The position numbers and the translations under genes were made by a program. From Aggregatilinea lenta (GTDB taxonomy: Bacteria > Chloroflexota > Anaerolineae > Aggregatilineales > Aggregatilineaceae): a stretch of DNA of 64,000 nucleotides. Of the stretch, positions 51,912-62,856 are shown in pieces; the first letter of the stretch is position 1, and each line of letters opens with the position of its first letter. Location of the stretch: the NCBI RefSeq assembly GCF_003569045.1, contig NZ_BFCB01000002.1, positions 1-64,000 on the forward strand, read 5' to 3'. Under the pieces are notes generated by a model. The model had not been told where the DNA came from. It saw only the letters and a list, made by a program, of their open reading frames with translations, and ran no database searches.

Positions 51912-53396
51912 TTAGTTGGTCAGCGTCTGGCGAACGGCGGCCTGCCAGCCCTCGATCTGCTGGTTCGCCGCTTCGACCGCCATACGCGGCTCATAATCCA
52001 CAAATGCGTGGGGGAGCGCGTCCAGCTCGTCGAGCGAGTCGTAGATCCCCAAACCGAGCGCGCCGGACAGCGTCGCGCCCAGCGCCGACAGTTCCGGCAG
52101 CGACGACGCGCGCACGACGTGCTGCGTGACGTCCGCCGTGAACTGCATCAGGAAGCGGTTGCTCACCGCGCCGCCGTCGCCGTGGACGTGGTGCAGCGCC
52201 AGTCCCGCTTCGTCCGCCATCAGGCCCAGCACGTCGTACACCTGATACGCGATGGATTCCAACGCGGCGCGCACGACGTGGGCTTTGGTCGCGGCGGGCG
52301 TCAGCCCGACGATGGCCCCGCGTGCGTCCGCGCGCCAGTAGGGGGCGCTCAGCCCGACGAAAGCGGGCACGAGGTATACGCCCGCGTTATCGTCCACGCT
52401 CTGCGCCAGCGCTTCCGTCTCCTGCGCGGAGTCGATCAACTGGAGCTGGTCGCGCAGCCACGCGATCGTCGCTCCCGTGAAGTTGATGATCCCCTCGAAG
52501 GCATACGCCGGTTGGCCGCGATACACCCAGCCGATCGTCGTCACGATGCCGTTCTGCGACAGGCGCATCTGATCGCCCACGTTGAGCAGCACCGACGACC
52601 CCGTGCCGAAGGTGACCTTCGCCATGCCGGGCCGGAAGCACCGTTCCGCAAACAGCGCCGCCTGCGAGTCGCCCATGACGCCGCAGATCGGGATCGCGGT
52701 CTCGAGCGCGCCGCCCAGATCCGTCTCTCCGAACGTCGCGCTCGATTCGCGCACGTCGGGCAGGGCACGCACCGGCACACCGAACAGGTCGCACAGGCCC
52801 TCGTCCCAGCACAGGTTCTTGATGTCGTACAACAGCGTGCGCGAGGCGTTGGTGTGATCGGTGGCGAACACGGCCCCGTTCGTCAGGCGGTAGATCAGGT
52901 ACGTATCGATCGTCCCCACCAGCGCGGAGCCGTCTTCGGCGCGCGCCTTCAGGTCGGGATACGTATCGAACAGCCATTTGAGCTTGGAGGCGGGAAAGTA
53001 CGTGTCGATCTTCAGACCGGTGCTGCGCTGAACGCGCTCGCTGTGCCCGGCTTTGACGAGGTCCGCGCAGATCGGGTCGCCCCGGCGGCACTGCCACACG
53101 ATCGCGTGGTGCAGCGGTGCGCCGGTCGCCCGGTCGAACACGACGATCGTTTCGCGCTGGTTGGTGATGCTCAGGCTGCGCAGGTCCGCACGCCGATCCG
53201 GGTTCTGATCGAGTAGCGCGCGCACGACCTGAAGCGTGTTCTGGTAAATTTCCTCGGCGTCATGCTCTACCCAGCCGGGGCGGGGGTAGTGCTGGCGGTG
53301 CTCCAATGACGTCTTGTCCAGCAGATCCCCGCGCTCGCTGAAGAACAGCGCCTTCGTAGCGGACGTGCTCTGGTCGATGGCGAGAAGTGTGCTCAT
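51912..53396 (-). CDS. FGGY-family carbohydrate kinase, glycerol-kinase-like
   Basis: 494 residues. The pattern is that of glycerol kinase: LLAIDQSTSATKALFF at the start, SITNQRETIVVFDRATG, HHAIVWQCRR, DTYFPASKLKWLFD and GDSQAALFAERCF. Further on are VTFGTGSSVLLNVG, PAFVGLSAPYWRADARG and GDGGAVSNRFLMQ. In true GlpK the same places hold the glycerol-contact residues, but many FGGY pentulose and tetrulose kinases share them. Its context (split transketolase, isomerase, SorC regulator, no glycerol facilitator) argues for a ketose or polyol other than glycerol. It overlaps the transketolase C-terminal gene by 4 bases. Confidence 0.88.
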   Translation of the reverse strand: MSTLLAIDQSTSATKALFFSERGDLLDKTSLEHRQHYPRPGWVEHDAEEIYQNTLQVVRALLDQNPDRRADLRSLSITNQRETIVVFDRATGAPLHHAIVWQCRRGDPICADLVKAGHSERVQRSTGLKIDTYFPASKLKWLFDTYPDLKARAEDGSALVGTIDTYLIYRLTNGAVFATDHTNASRTLLYDIKNLCWDEGLCDLFGVPVRALPDVRESSATFGETDLGGALETAIPICGVMGDSQAALFAERCFRPGMAKVTFGTGSSVLLNVGDQMRLSQNGIVTTIGWVYRGQPAYAFEGIINFTGATIAWLRDQLQLIDSAQETEALAQSVDDNAGVYLVPAFVGLSAPYWRADARGAIVGLTPAATKAHVVRAALESIAYQVYDVLGLMADEAGLALHHVHGDGGAVSNRFLMQFTADVTQHVVRASSLPELSALGATLSGALGLGIYDSLDELDALPHAFVDYEPRMAVEAANQQIEGWQAAVRQTLTN

Positions 53397-54343
53397 GCCG
53401 TGATGCCTACCTGAAGAAGCTGCCGGGCCGTGTTTGCCAGCCCGTCGGCGGATATGCCGTAATGATTAAAGATTTCGTTCTGGCTGCCGGTGACGGTGTG
53501 ATCGTCGGGCAGACCCACGATCTTGAACGGGACGCGCACGCCGCTCTGCATCAGCGCCGAGGCGCACGCTTCGCCCAGCCCGCCGAAGATGCTGTGCTCC
53601 TCGACGGTCACCAGCGCGCGCGTGTTCGCGGCGGCGTCCAGCACTGCCGCTTCGTCGAACGGCTTGAGCGTATGTACGCTGATCACGCCGCACGATAGGC
53701 CTTCGCCTTCCAGCACGGCAGCAGCCTGCACCGCGCGCGGCACGGTTTCACCGGTAGCCACGAACGTCACGTCCGCCCCCTGCGACAGCACGTTGGCCTT
53801 GCCCACCTCGAACGTCGCGCCCGGCCCATAGAGGTGCGGCATCGCCTGCTTGCCGAAGCGCACGTACACCGGGCGGCGCAGCGTGTAAGCCGCTTTGATC
53901 GCTTCCGCCGTCTCGAAGTTGTCCGCCGGAGCCAGCACGTCGATGTTGTTGATCGTGCGCATCACGGCGTAATCGTGCAGCGAGTGGTGCGTCGTGCCCA
54001 GCGATCCGTAGCTGACGCCCGCGCTGATGCCGACCACCGTCACCGGCTGGTCGGAATAGGCCACATCGTTTTTGATCTGTTCCAGCGAGCGCGCCGTCAG
54101 GAAGCACGCCGGAGAGACGGCGAAGACCTTCTTGCCTGCCGAGGCCAGCCCCGCCGCGATGCCCACCAGATTCTGCTCCGCGATGCCCACTTCCACGACC
54201 TGATCGGGGAACGCGGCAGCGAACGGGACCAGTTTGCCCGACCCGCGCGAATCGCTGGTGACGACCAGCAGATCGCGGTCGTGCTCGGCCAGCGCCATCA
54301 GCGTATCCGCCATCACTTCGAGATTTGGTTTTCCGGTTTCCAT
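53393..54343 (-). CDS. Transketolase, C-terminal subunit
   Basis: 316 residues corresponding to the pyrimidine-binding and C-terminal domains of transketolase. Landmarks: DLLVVTSDSRGSGKL, FPDQVVEVGIAEQNLVGIAA (the catalytic Glu that activates thiamine diphosphate), GVSYGSLGTTHHSLHDYAVM and RRPVYVRFGKQAM. The C-terminal domain has LEGEGLSCGVISVHTLKPFD and SVFGGLGEA-type residues. Its start overlaps the stop of the N-terminal subunit by one base. The pair makes one active enzyme moving two-carbon units between sugar phosphates. Confidence 0.93.
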   Translation of the reverse strand: METGKPNLEVMADTLMALAEHDRDLLVVTSDSRGSGKLVPFAAAFPDQVVEVGIAEQNLVGIAAGLASAGKKVFAVSPACFLTARSLEQIKNDVAYSDQPVTVVGISAGVSYGSLGTTHHSLHDYAVMRTINNIDVLAPADNFETAEAIKAAYTLRRPVYVRFGKQAMPHLYGPGATFEVGKANVLSQGADVTFVATGETVPRAVQAAAVLEGEGLSCGVISVHTLKPFDEAAVLDAAANTRALVTVEEHSIFGGLGEACASALMQSGVRVPFKIVGLPDDHTVTGSQNEIFNHYGISADGLANTARQLLQVGITA

Positions 54344-55179
54344 TACGCCATCACCTCGATTTCTGCTGCGGCGCGGTCCAGTTCGGCCATCGCGCGGCTG
54401 AGTTCGTCATCGGTGGGGACCTTGTGATGCCACGCGACCACATTTTCCGTGAAGCTGATGCCCTTGCCCTTGACCGTGTTCGCCAGGATCAGGTTGGGCT
54501 TGCCCGGCTCGAACGGCACGCGGTCGAACGTCTCAACCAGCGCGGCGATGTCGTTGCCGTCGCACTGCCGCACGGCATAACCGAACGCGGCGAACTTGTC
54601 CGCCAGCGGTTCCAGCGCCACAACCGTTTCGGTCGGGCCGGTGATCTGGAGCTTGTTGCGGTCGATGATGACCACCAGGTTATCGAGCTTGTAGTGCGCC
54701 GCCGTCATTGACGCTTCCCAGCTCGACCCTTCGGTCAGTTCGCCATCGCCCAGCAGCGTGAAGACGCGGTAGGGACGCTTGTCCAGCTTGGCGGCCAGCG
54801 CCATGCCGACCGACACCGACAGGCCGTGGCCCAGTGCGCCCGTATTTTGCTCGATGCCGGGGATGTCCCGCGTGGGGTGGCCGGTGAAGTGGGAGCCATA
54901 CTGCTCCATCGTGTCGAGATCCTCGACCGGGAAGAAGCCCTTGTCCGCGAGCACGGTATAGAGCGCCTCGACCGAGTGGCCCTTGCTCTGCACGTAGCGG
55001 TCGCGGGTGGGATCGTCGAAGGTGTCGGGCGAGACGTTCATGACATGGTTGTAAAGCACATTGAGGATGTCAATGCACGACAGACTTCCGCCCGTATGAC
55101 CCGCATGGGCATGGTGAATGATCTTGAGGATGGTCTTGCGGTATTCGACGGATTTCCGCTGAAGATCCTGAATTGACAT
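54343..55179 (-). CDS. Transketolase, N-terminal subunit
   Basis: 278 residues, the thiamine-diphosphate pyrophosphate-binding half. HAGHTGGSLSCIDILNVLY carries the first His region. RYVQSKGHSVEALYTVLAD and GSHFTGHPTRDIPGIEQNTG follow, then GALGHGLSVSVGMALA and the metal site GDGELTEGSSWEA with IIDRNKLQ. Split transketolases are common in Firmicutes, Chloroflexota and archaea. It follows the binding-protein gene after 304 bases. It supplies the pathway step that joins the sugar-specific enzymes to the pentose phosphate pool, although other donors than xylulose 5-phosphate are possible. Confidence 0.94.
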   Translation of the reverse strand: MSIQDLQRKSVEYRKTILKIIHHAHAGHTGGSLSCIDILNVLYNHVMNVSPDTFDDPTRDRYVQSKGHSVEALYTVLADKGFFPVEDLDTMEQYGSHFTGHPTRDIPGIEQNTGALGHGLSVSVGMALAAKLDKRPYRVFTLLGDGELTEGSSWEASMTAAHYKLDNLVVIIDRNKLQITGPTETVVALEPLADKFAAFGYAVRQCDGNDIAALVETFDRVPFEPGKPNLILANTVKGKGISFTENVVAWHHKVPTDDELSRAMAELDRAAAEIEVMA

Positions 55180-55387
55180 GCTGAACGATCTCCCTATTCC
55201 TTAGCCATTTGCCGCCTGAGGGAAACGGCTATGGCGTGCAATACCTACACCGGGCAGCCCCATGCTGCGGCGCTGGTCAACTGAGATTGGCAACTAAACC
55301 TAAGTCGTCCGGGCGTGAGAGCGAATTTCTACAAGATGTCGTAACGAGTCTTAGAGTCTTCGTGTCTATTCCCTCATGCTTCGGCGG

Positions 55388-55422
55388 CTGGAACCGGGAG
55401 CGTTCCCCTGTCCCGGTTCCAG
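55388..55422 (-). promoter_or_regulatory. Hairpin after duplicated binding-protein gene
   Basis: Perfect 12-bp arms CTGGAACCGGGA (55388-55399) and TCCCGGTTCCAG (55411-55422) around an 11-base loop, 61 bases after the binding-protein stop on the minus strand. No T-run, so probably an mRNA-stabilising or attenuating structure before the transketolase genes. I see nothing else in the 55180-55483 gap. Confidence 0.62.
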
Positions 55423-55483
55423 CGCCGGGCGGTGCACCAGTCCGGTCAGGCTGGGCTGGCGCGCCGCTGCAAGTGATTACGTA

Positions 55484-57427
<1,944 letters not shown>

Positions 57428-57436
57428 CTACACCTT

Positions 57437-57468
57437 CCGTAAAGCTGTGCGCATCACCTCCTTTACGG
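57437..57468 (-). promoter_or_regulatory. Inverted repeat between permease and binding-protein genes
   Basis: CCGTAAAG (57437-57444) and CTTTACGG (57461-57468), perfect 8-bp arms around 16 bases, 14 bases after the permease stop. It may raise binding-protein expression by protecting a processed transcript. Confidence 0.35.
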
Positions 57469-57481
57469 GAATGCGGGAAGG

Positions 57482-58549
57482 TTAGAGCTTCGCACTCCGA
57501 TCTTGAATCCGTTGTTGTAGCTGGTCGATGACCACAGCCAGGATGATGACACCACCGGTGATGACCATCTGCCAAAAGGAGCTGACACCCTCGATAACCA
57601 TGCCGTTGCGCAGCACGCCGATGACGAATGCGCCGACGATCGTGCCCAAAATGGTGCCGCGCCCGCCCGCGAGCGAGGTTCCGCCCAGCACCACGGCGGC
57701 GATGGCGTTCAATTCATACGACTCGCCGGTGGCTGGGTGCGCCGCAACAAGCTGCGACGTCACGATCAGGCCCACGATGGCGGCGCAGAAGCCGGAAATA
57801 ACGTACGTCAGCAGCGTGACGCCCTTCACCCGCACGCCCGAAAGCTGTGCGGCGCGGCTGTTGCCGCCGATAGCGTACACCTGCCGCCCGAACGGCGTTT
57901 TACGCGTGATGAAGATGGCGACCAACGCCAGCGCGATCATGATCCAGATCGAATAGGGTAGCCCCAGGAAACTATCTCGCCCCAGGCTGGGGAAACCCGT
58001 GTTGCCCAGTGCCGGATCGCCCACCAGATTGGGGAAGGTCGCGCCGTTGTTAGAGAGCATTGCAAACCCGCGCGCCATGTACAGCGTGCCCAATGTGGCG
58101 ATAAATGGCGCGACGTTAAAGCGCGTAATCAGCAAGCCGTTGATGAGGCCGACCAGCATGCCCAGCCCCAGCGCGATCGCGGCGATGACCCACACATTGA
58201 AGTAGACGACGCGGTTCAGCGGCGAGAGGATCAGGCCCTCGTTAATCAGCCCGCCCGCGATCATGCCCGTCAGGCCGACGATGGATCCCACCGACAGGTC
58301 GATGCCGCCGGTCAGGATGACGAACGTCATCCCGACACCGAGCACGGCGTTGATCGCCACCTGCTTGGCCAGGATGATCTGGTTGCCTTCCATCAGGAAC
58401 GGGTCGGACCGCAATGCGAAGAACCCGAAAACGATAAACAGCGCAATGAAGGCACGCAGTTGCAGCGCGAGCTGCCGCAGCGAGACGTTGTTACGCGGGC
58501 GCGCCGGGGCCTGAGGCTGAGCGCCGGGACGCATATCAATTTCCGCCAT
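57482..58549 (-). CDS. Sugar ABC transporter permease
   Basis: 355-residue RbsC-type membrane protein. Landmarks are FVILTGGIDLSVGSIVGLT, NGLLITRFNVAPFIATLGTLY, the ATPase-contact loop GRQVYAIGGNSRAAQLSGV and VVLGGTSLAGGRGTILGTIVGA. A polar Pro/Ala/Arg N-terminus of about 25 residues precedes helix one. Its start overlaps the ATPase stop by 14 bases, the same overlap length as in the operon at 15600-18162. Confidence 0.93.
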   Translation of the reverse strand: MAEIDMRPGAQPQAPARPRNNVSLRQLALQLRAFIALFIVFGFFALRSDPFLMEGNQIILAKQVAINAVLGVGMTFVILTGGIDLSVGSIVGLTGMIAGGLINEGLILSPLNRVVYFNVWVIAAIALGLGMLVGLINGLLITRFNVAPFIATLGTLYMARGFAMLSNNGATFPNLVGDPALGNTGFPSLGRDSFLGLPYSIWIMIALALVAIFITRKTPFGRQVYAIGGNSRAAQLSGVRVKGVTLLTYVISGFCAAIVGLIVTSQLVAAHPATGESYELNAIAAVVLGGTSLAGGRGTILGTIVGAFVIGVLRNGMVIEGVSSFWQMVITGGVIILAVVIDQLQQRIQDRSAKL

Positions 58550-60119
58550 TGGAAGTGTTATCCTTTCGTGCTAGCTCGTGACCGATGGCGGACGCTTCGA
58601 CCAACGCCTGTTGGGTCGCCTCGGTGCGATCAAATTCTTTTGTAATCCGGCCCTTGGACATGACGAGGATCCGATCGGCCATCGCCATGATCTCTTTGAG
58701 TTCCGTCGAAACGAAGATGATGCCCAGGCCCTGCGCCGCCAGATTGCGCATGATCTGGAAGATCTCTTCCTTCGCACCTACATCGATGCCGCGCGTCGGC
58801 TCGTCCATCAACAGGATCTTGGGCGAGGTCAGCAGCGCCTTCGCCACCACGACCTTCTGCTGGTTGCCGCCGCTCAGCGACGAGACGAGGTGCTGCGGGC
58901 TACTCACCTTGATCGAAAGTTCCTTGATCAGCCGCGTGATGCTCTCGTTCTCTTTTGCCGCCGAAAGGAAAAAGCTGCGCATGTAGCGTCTGAGACTGGC
59001 GAGCAGCATGTTATCGGCGATGCTTAGTTCTTGCACGAGGCCCTCGCGCTGGCGGTCTTCGGGGATGATCATCAGGCCCTGGGCGATGCGGCTATCGATC
59101 AGCCCGCGCACCTTGCGATCGTTGATCCTGATCTCGCCCGACGCTTCAGGGTGCAGGCCCATGAGGCATTCGAACATTTCTGTGCGCCCTGCCCCCATCA
59201 GACCGTACACGCCCAGAATCTCGCCCGCGCGCAGGCTGAAGGAGACGTCTTCGAGCAGGTGACCGCCACCCGGCTTGGGCAGCGTGATGTGGTTGACGTC
59301 CAGGATCGGCTCACCGAATTCGTGTTGCGGCGGATGGTAGACCATTTCCGTTTCGCGCCCGACCATGCGCTCGATGATCCAGGGCAGGTCCACCTTGCCC
59401 ATCGGCGCCTCGGCAATCAGGCGACCGTCGCGCAGAACAGTGATCACATCGCCGATCTGCATCAGTTCTTCGAGCTTGTGCGAGATGTAGATGATCGAGA
59501 CACCCGCCGCCTTGAGGTCCTCGATCACGGTGAACAGCACCTCGACCTCGGCATTGCTAAGCGCGGAAGTCGGCTCGTCCATGATCAGGATCTGCGTGTC
59601 AAAGGCGAGCGCCTTGGCGATCTCCACGATCTGCTGCTGGCCGATGCGCAGGTTCTGCACCAGCGTGCGCGGATCGATCGGCTGCTCCAGCCGCGACAGC
59701 AGAGCGCGCGTGCGGACTTCCTGCATGCGGTGTTTGATCACCGACTTGCCCTGCGTCAGCTCGTGCGCCATGAAGATGTTTTCGCTGACGTTGAGGTTCG
59801 GGAACAGGTTCAGTTCCTGGTAAATGATCCCGATGCCCTCTTCTTCCGCTTCTCGTGGCGACTTGGGCCGGATCTCTTTTTCTTCGAGCATCAGGCGGCC
59901 TTCGTTGGGCTGCTCGACCCCGGCCAGAATTTTCATCAGGGTCGATTTGCCCGCGCCGTTTTCGCCGACTAGCACGTTGACTTTGCCGCGATAGACGTTG
60001 AAGTCCACGTGGTCGAGCGCGACCGTGCCGGGATAGAACTTCGAGACCTGCTCGGCGCGCAGGATCACGCCGTCCGGCGGCGTTTGTGTTTGTGTTGGAG
60101 AGGCAGCAGGAGCAGCCAT
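58536..60119 (-). CDS. Sugar ABC transporter ATP-binding protein (double ATPase)
   Basis: 527 residues. Domain one: Walker A GENGAGKST, signature LRIGQQQIVEI, Walker B ILIMDEPTSALS. Domain two: GLMGAGRTEMFECLM, LSGGNQQK and ILLMDEPTRGID. The start codon overlaps the DUF2291 stop in the form TGATG, giving tight coupling. It energises the importer whose binding protein is the duplicated 55484-57349. Confidence 0.94.
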   Translation of the reverse strand: MAAPAASPTQTQTPPDGVILRAEQVSKFYPGTVALDHVDFNVYRGKVNVLVGENGAGKSTLMKILAGVEQPNEGRLMLEEKEIRPKSPREAEEEGIGIIYQELNLFPNLNVSENIFMAHELTQGKSVIKHRMQEVRTRALLSRLEQPIDPRTLVQNLRIGQQQIVEIAKALAFDTQILIMDEPTSALSNAEVEVLFTVIEDLKAAGVSIIYISHKLEELMQIGDVITVLRDGRLIAEAPMGKVDLPWIIERMVGRETEMVYHPPQHEFGEPILDVNHITLPKPGGGHLLEDVSFSLRAGEILGVYGLMGAGRTEMFECLMGLHPEASGEIRINDRKVRGLIDSRIAQGLMIIPEDRQREGLVQELSIADNMLLASLRRYMRSFFLSAAKENESITRLIKELSIKVSSPQHLVSSLSGGNQQKVVVAKALLTSPKILLMDEPTRGIDVGAKEEIFQIMRNLAAQGLGIIFVSTELKEIMAMADRILVMSKGRITKEFDRTEATQQALVEASAIGHELARKDNTSNGGN

Positions 60120-60811
60120 CAGTCCGTCACCTCAAGCGCTACCGGCACGATGATGATGTTGGCCGGATCGTCCAGCGTGAATGCCCCGGTGAATTTGACC
60201 GTCTTGCCTTCCATGCTGGCCGGGTCGATGTCCTGAATGCTGTCCGCGTCAGCCGCGCCGAACTTGTCGACCAGCATCGCCAGGATGCGATCGCCCATCG
60301 CGTTGGCGACCCCGGCGAAGTCTTCCTGGTTGCTAAAGTCGTTGTAAACGATGAACCCGACCGCGTCACGCACGGCGGCGCGCTGGCTGATCTTGATCAG
60401 CGGGCCGATCGTGATCGAAACGTCAGCCGTGCCATCCGGCGGGTTGAGGTCGATGGCGGCCAGCCCCGCGCGCGATGACGTGTCGAACGTCAGGATCTTG
60501 CCTTCGCCCTTGACCATGAAGCTGTATGCGCCTGTCCCGGAGCGGCTGCCGAACTGCTCGATGGCCGCGCCCTGATCTTGCGCGATCAGCGGGAGCAGCG
60601 TAGGCAGGTCCTGCGCCTGCTCGTTATAGGTGGGCATGAGCTGGCTGTCCCAGATTTCATCGACGTAGTCCGCGCCGACGAAGCCCAGCTTGGCTTCCTC
60701 GTCTTCGTTGATCGTGCGCACGGTCGCCAGGACGCAGCCGGACAAGGAGGAGGCGAGCATGCCAACTGCAACGAGCAGCGACAACCGCCGGAAAAAGAGT
60801 CTACGCACCAT
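60119..60811 (-). CDS. DUF2291 family lipoprotein
   Basis: 230 residues. The N-terminal signal has a lipobox-like LSGC (Cys26 by count of the signal region), so membrane anchoring on the outer face is likely. The body has the family pattern: GADYVDEIWDSQLMPTYNEQA, GEGKILTFDTSSRAGLAAID, ISQRAAVRDAVGFIVYNDFSNQ and the closing beta segment KTVKFTGAFTL. DUF2291 genes are repeatedly found next to sugar ABC transporters, but their role is unknown; a periplasmic accessory factor is likely. The start overlaps the SorC stop by 11 bases. Confidence 0.87.
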   Translation of the reverse strand: MVRRLFFRRLSLLVAVGMLASSLSGCVLATVRTINEDEEAKLGFVGADYVDEIWDSQLMPTYNEQAQDLPTLLPLIAQDQGAAIEQFGSRSGTGAYSFMVKGEGKILTFDTSSRAGLAAIDLNPPDGTADVSITIGPLIKISQRAAVRDAVGFIVYNDFSNQEDFAGVANAMGDRILAMLVDKFGAADADSIQDIDPASMEGKTVKFTGAFTLDDPANIIIVPVALEVTD

Positions 60812-61775
60812 GTCGTTCTAACTCCTGCAAAAGATACTCTGCGGTAAAGCGATCTGTAATGAGCACATTGATCCAGCGGCCTTGGAGCGCACCGCGCACC
60901 GCGGCATGCTTGCGCTCGCCCCCACTGATGGCAACCGTCCGCTCGACGCAGCCCAGCCGTTCCAACGGCATGCCGATCACGCGCTCGTTCAACGGCGTCA
61001 GGGCCGGAGTGCCATCCGCCCCGAAGAAGCGCAGGCAGATGTCGCCCACCGCGCCCTGTTGGCGCAGCATGCCCAACTCCGCTGCAGAGAAGATATTGCC
61101 GCTGCTGGCCAGAAGTTGGGAGGGTTGGACGGAGCCGATACCGACCAGCGCCAGCGTTACCTGCTCGAACAGCGCCAGCGTCTCGGCCACGTAGGGATCG
61201 TTGAGCAAAATGTCGCGCGCGTCGATCGAGCCGACGATGCCCGGAGCGCTCAAAAAACGCGCCGTACCGTTGACCAGCTTCGCGAGGCGATCGGTCAGGC
61301 GGGTCGCATGAACTTCAGCGCCCGGCTGCCCTACCCCACCCAGGATCTGCACGACCTGCGCGTGGGTGGCTTGCGAGATCGGGTGCATTGCATCGACCAT
61401 CGCCAGCAAGGTGGCACTCCACGACGAAATACCGATGATTTCACCCTGGCGCACGGTGTTTTCGACAAAAAACGCGGCGGCAGCCCCCAGGCTGCGCTGA
61501 ATTTCGTATTCGTTGTCGGGATCTACACAGTCGGTGATGATGACTTCGCGCAGGTTGTAGCGCTGGCGAACCTGTTCTTCGAGGTCGGCATACACTCCGG
61601 CGGGCAGGCTGACCGTTGTCCGCACGATCTTTTCGTCAATCGCGCGCTTGAGCAACCGCGAGATTGTCGCCTGGGACAGCGCGAGACGACCGCCAATGTC
61701 CTTCTGGGTGAGGCCCTCGACATGATAAAGATGGGCCACTTTTGCCATCAAACGAAGTTCTTCAATTTGCGCCAT
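60801..61775 (-). CDS. SorC-family transcriptional regulator 3
   Basis: 324 residues. The N-terminal HTH is in LTQKDIGGRLALSQATISRLL. The sugar-binding domain has GVYADLEEQVRQRYNLREVI, GISSWSATLLAM, VVQILGGVGQPGAEVHATRL and VAISGGERKHAAVRGALQG. It opens the operon DUF2291-ATPase-permease-binding protein-transketolase-kinase-isomerase and should regulate it. No ribosome-binding site is visible before ATG 61775, and AT-rich inverted repeats lie right at the start codon, so a leaderless or very short 5' end is possible. Confidence 0.92.
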   Translation of the reverse strand: MAQIEELRLMAKVAHLYHVEGLTQKDIGGRLALSQATISRLLKRAIDEKIVRTTVSLPAGVYADLEEQVRQRYNLREVIITDCVDPDNEYEIQRSLGAAAAFFVENTVRQGEIIGISSWSATLLAMVDAMHPISQATHAQVVQILGGVGQPGAEVHATRLTDRLAKLVNGTARFLSAPGIVGSIDARDILLNDPYVAETLALFEQVTLALVGIGSVQPSQLLASSGNIFSAAELGMLRQQGAVGDICLRFFGADGTPALTPLNERVIGMPLERLGCVERTVAISGGERKHAAVRGALQGRWINVLITDRFTAEYLLQELERHGA

Positions 61776-61808
61776 TTGAATATTTATTCTTATATCAATT
61801 TATATTCA
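61776..61808 (-). promoter_or_regulatory. AT-rich inverted repeat at SorC 3 start, probable operator
   Basis: TTGAATAT (61776-61783) and ATATTCA (61802-61808) form outer inverted arms 18 bases apart. Inside, GAATATTTATTC (61778-61789) is itself nearly palindromic (10 of 12). The sequence is strongly AT-rich against a GC-rich background and abuts the start codon. The expected autoregulatory operator of SorC 3. Confidence 0.5.
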
Positions 61809-61969
61809 CAACTATAGCTTACAAGGTTCTCTGACCCTTGTCAATCACTTTTCATCCGTTTGGAGTCGCCACAGGCGGAACATGGGAGAGGCGGGATAAA
61901 ATCAGGGGATAGGATAGTGTCGACGGTACGGCATTCAGCCCGACGACGCAGCAGACAAGGGAGCAAACG

Positions 61970-62764
61970 ATGACCTATCACGCGTTCGATGTGGGAAAGT
62001 TCCGGTGTGTCGTAGTACCCGATGGCCGCAGCGAGCTACCGGCCATGGAAATCGCGGCAGTGTTTCCGCCTGAATACCGGGACGAGATCCTGGCATCACA
62101 GCCAGCGCGGGAGTTCGATCTGAACTGCCTTTTGGTCGAGAGTGAGGACCAGTTGATCCTGTTTGATACCGGTAAGGGCACGCTCGATCCCGATCATTCA
62201 CCTCAACTGCTCACCAACCTGAGCGAGGCAGGTGTGACGCCAGCGGATATCGACATCGTAGTACTCACGCATGGGCACGGCGATCATATTGGCGGCGTGG
62301 TCGACGACGCGGGGCGGCTGGCGTTCCCACAAGCGCGCCACCTGATGACGCGCCTGGATTGGGACTACTGGGTCGGCCCGGCGCTGCGCCCCAGCTCTGA
62401 GCGCTGCCTGTTCCCATTGCGCGATAGCATCACCTTCATCCAGCCGGATGATCTCATCGCGCCAGGGGTGCGCGCATTAGCAGCCCCAGGGCACACACCG
62501 GGACACATCGGCGCAGCGATCGAATCGCAAGGCGAGATGCTGATCCACGTCGTGGACGCCATCCACCATTCAGTTCAGATGGCGCACCCCGGCTGGTCGC
62601 CGCGTTTTGATGTCGATCCGGTCGTTTCTGCCCAAACGCGCCGTGCGCTGTTGGAGCGGGCCGCCACAGAACGCTGCACCCTGATGGCGTATCACTTCGG
62701 GTTTCCAGGGCTGGGAACCGTCCGCGCACAGGGGGAGGGCTTCGTGTTTGCGCCCGTAGCTTAA
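61970..62764 (+). CDS. MBL-fold metallo-hydrolase
   Basis: 264 residues. The metal site is VLTHGHGDHIGG, with His101, His103, Asp105 and His106. It is preceded by ILFDTGKGTLD and followed by the second His in APGHTPGHIG, the Asp in VVDAIHH and a last His in AYHFGFPG. This matches the large hydrolase group including N-acyl homoserine lactonases and glyoxalase-II-like enzymes. The substrate is not predictable. AAGGGAG precedes ATG 61970. It diverges from SorC 3 but shows no clear shared operator beyond the AT-rich repeat. Confidence 0.9.
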   Translation: MTYHAFDVGKFRCVVVPDGRSELPAMEIAAVFPPEYRDEILASQPAREFDLNCLLVESEDQLILFDTGKGTLDPDHSPQLLTNLSEAGVTPADIDIVVLTHGHGDHIGGVVDDAGRLAFPQARHLMTRLDWDYWVGPALRPSSERCLFPLRDSITFIQPDDLIAPGVRALAAPGHTPGHIGAAIESQGEMLIHVVDAIHHSVQMAHPGWSPRFDVDPVVSAQTRRALLERAATERCTLMAYHFGFPGLGTVRAQGEGFVFAPVA

Positions 62765-62856
62765 CGTCCTGATGGCTGCGTTAACGCATTCCAGGAGTTC
62801 ACGTCAGTTTTTTGGAAGACGCGCAGGCGACGAAGTGCCGTCCGCGCTAAGGACGC

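Noticed and set aside
50470-51915. Long plus-strand open frame opposite isomerase copy B
   Set aside because: Same shadow pattern as opposite copy A; no family resemblance and no ribosome-binding site.
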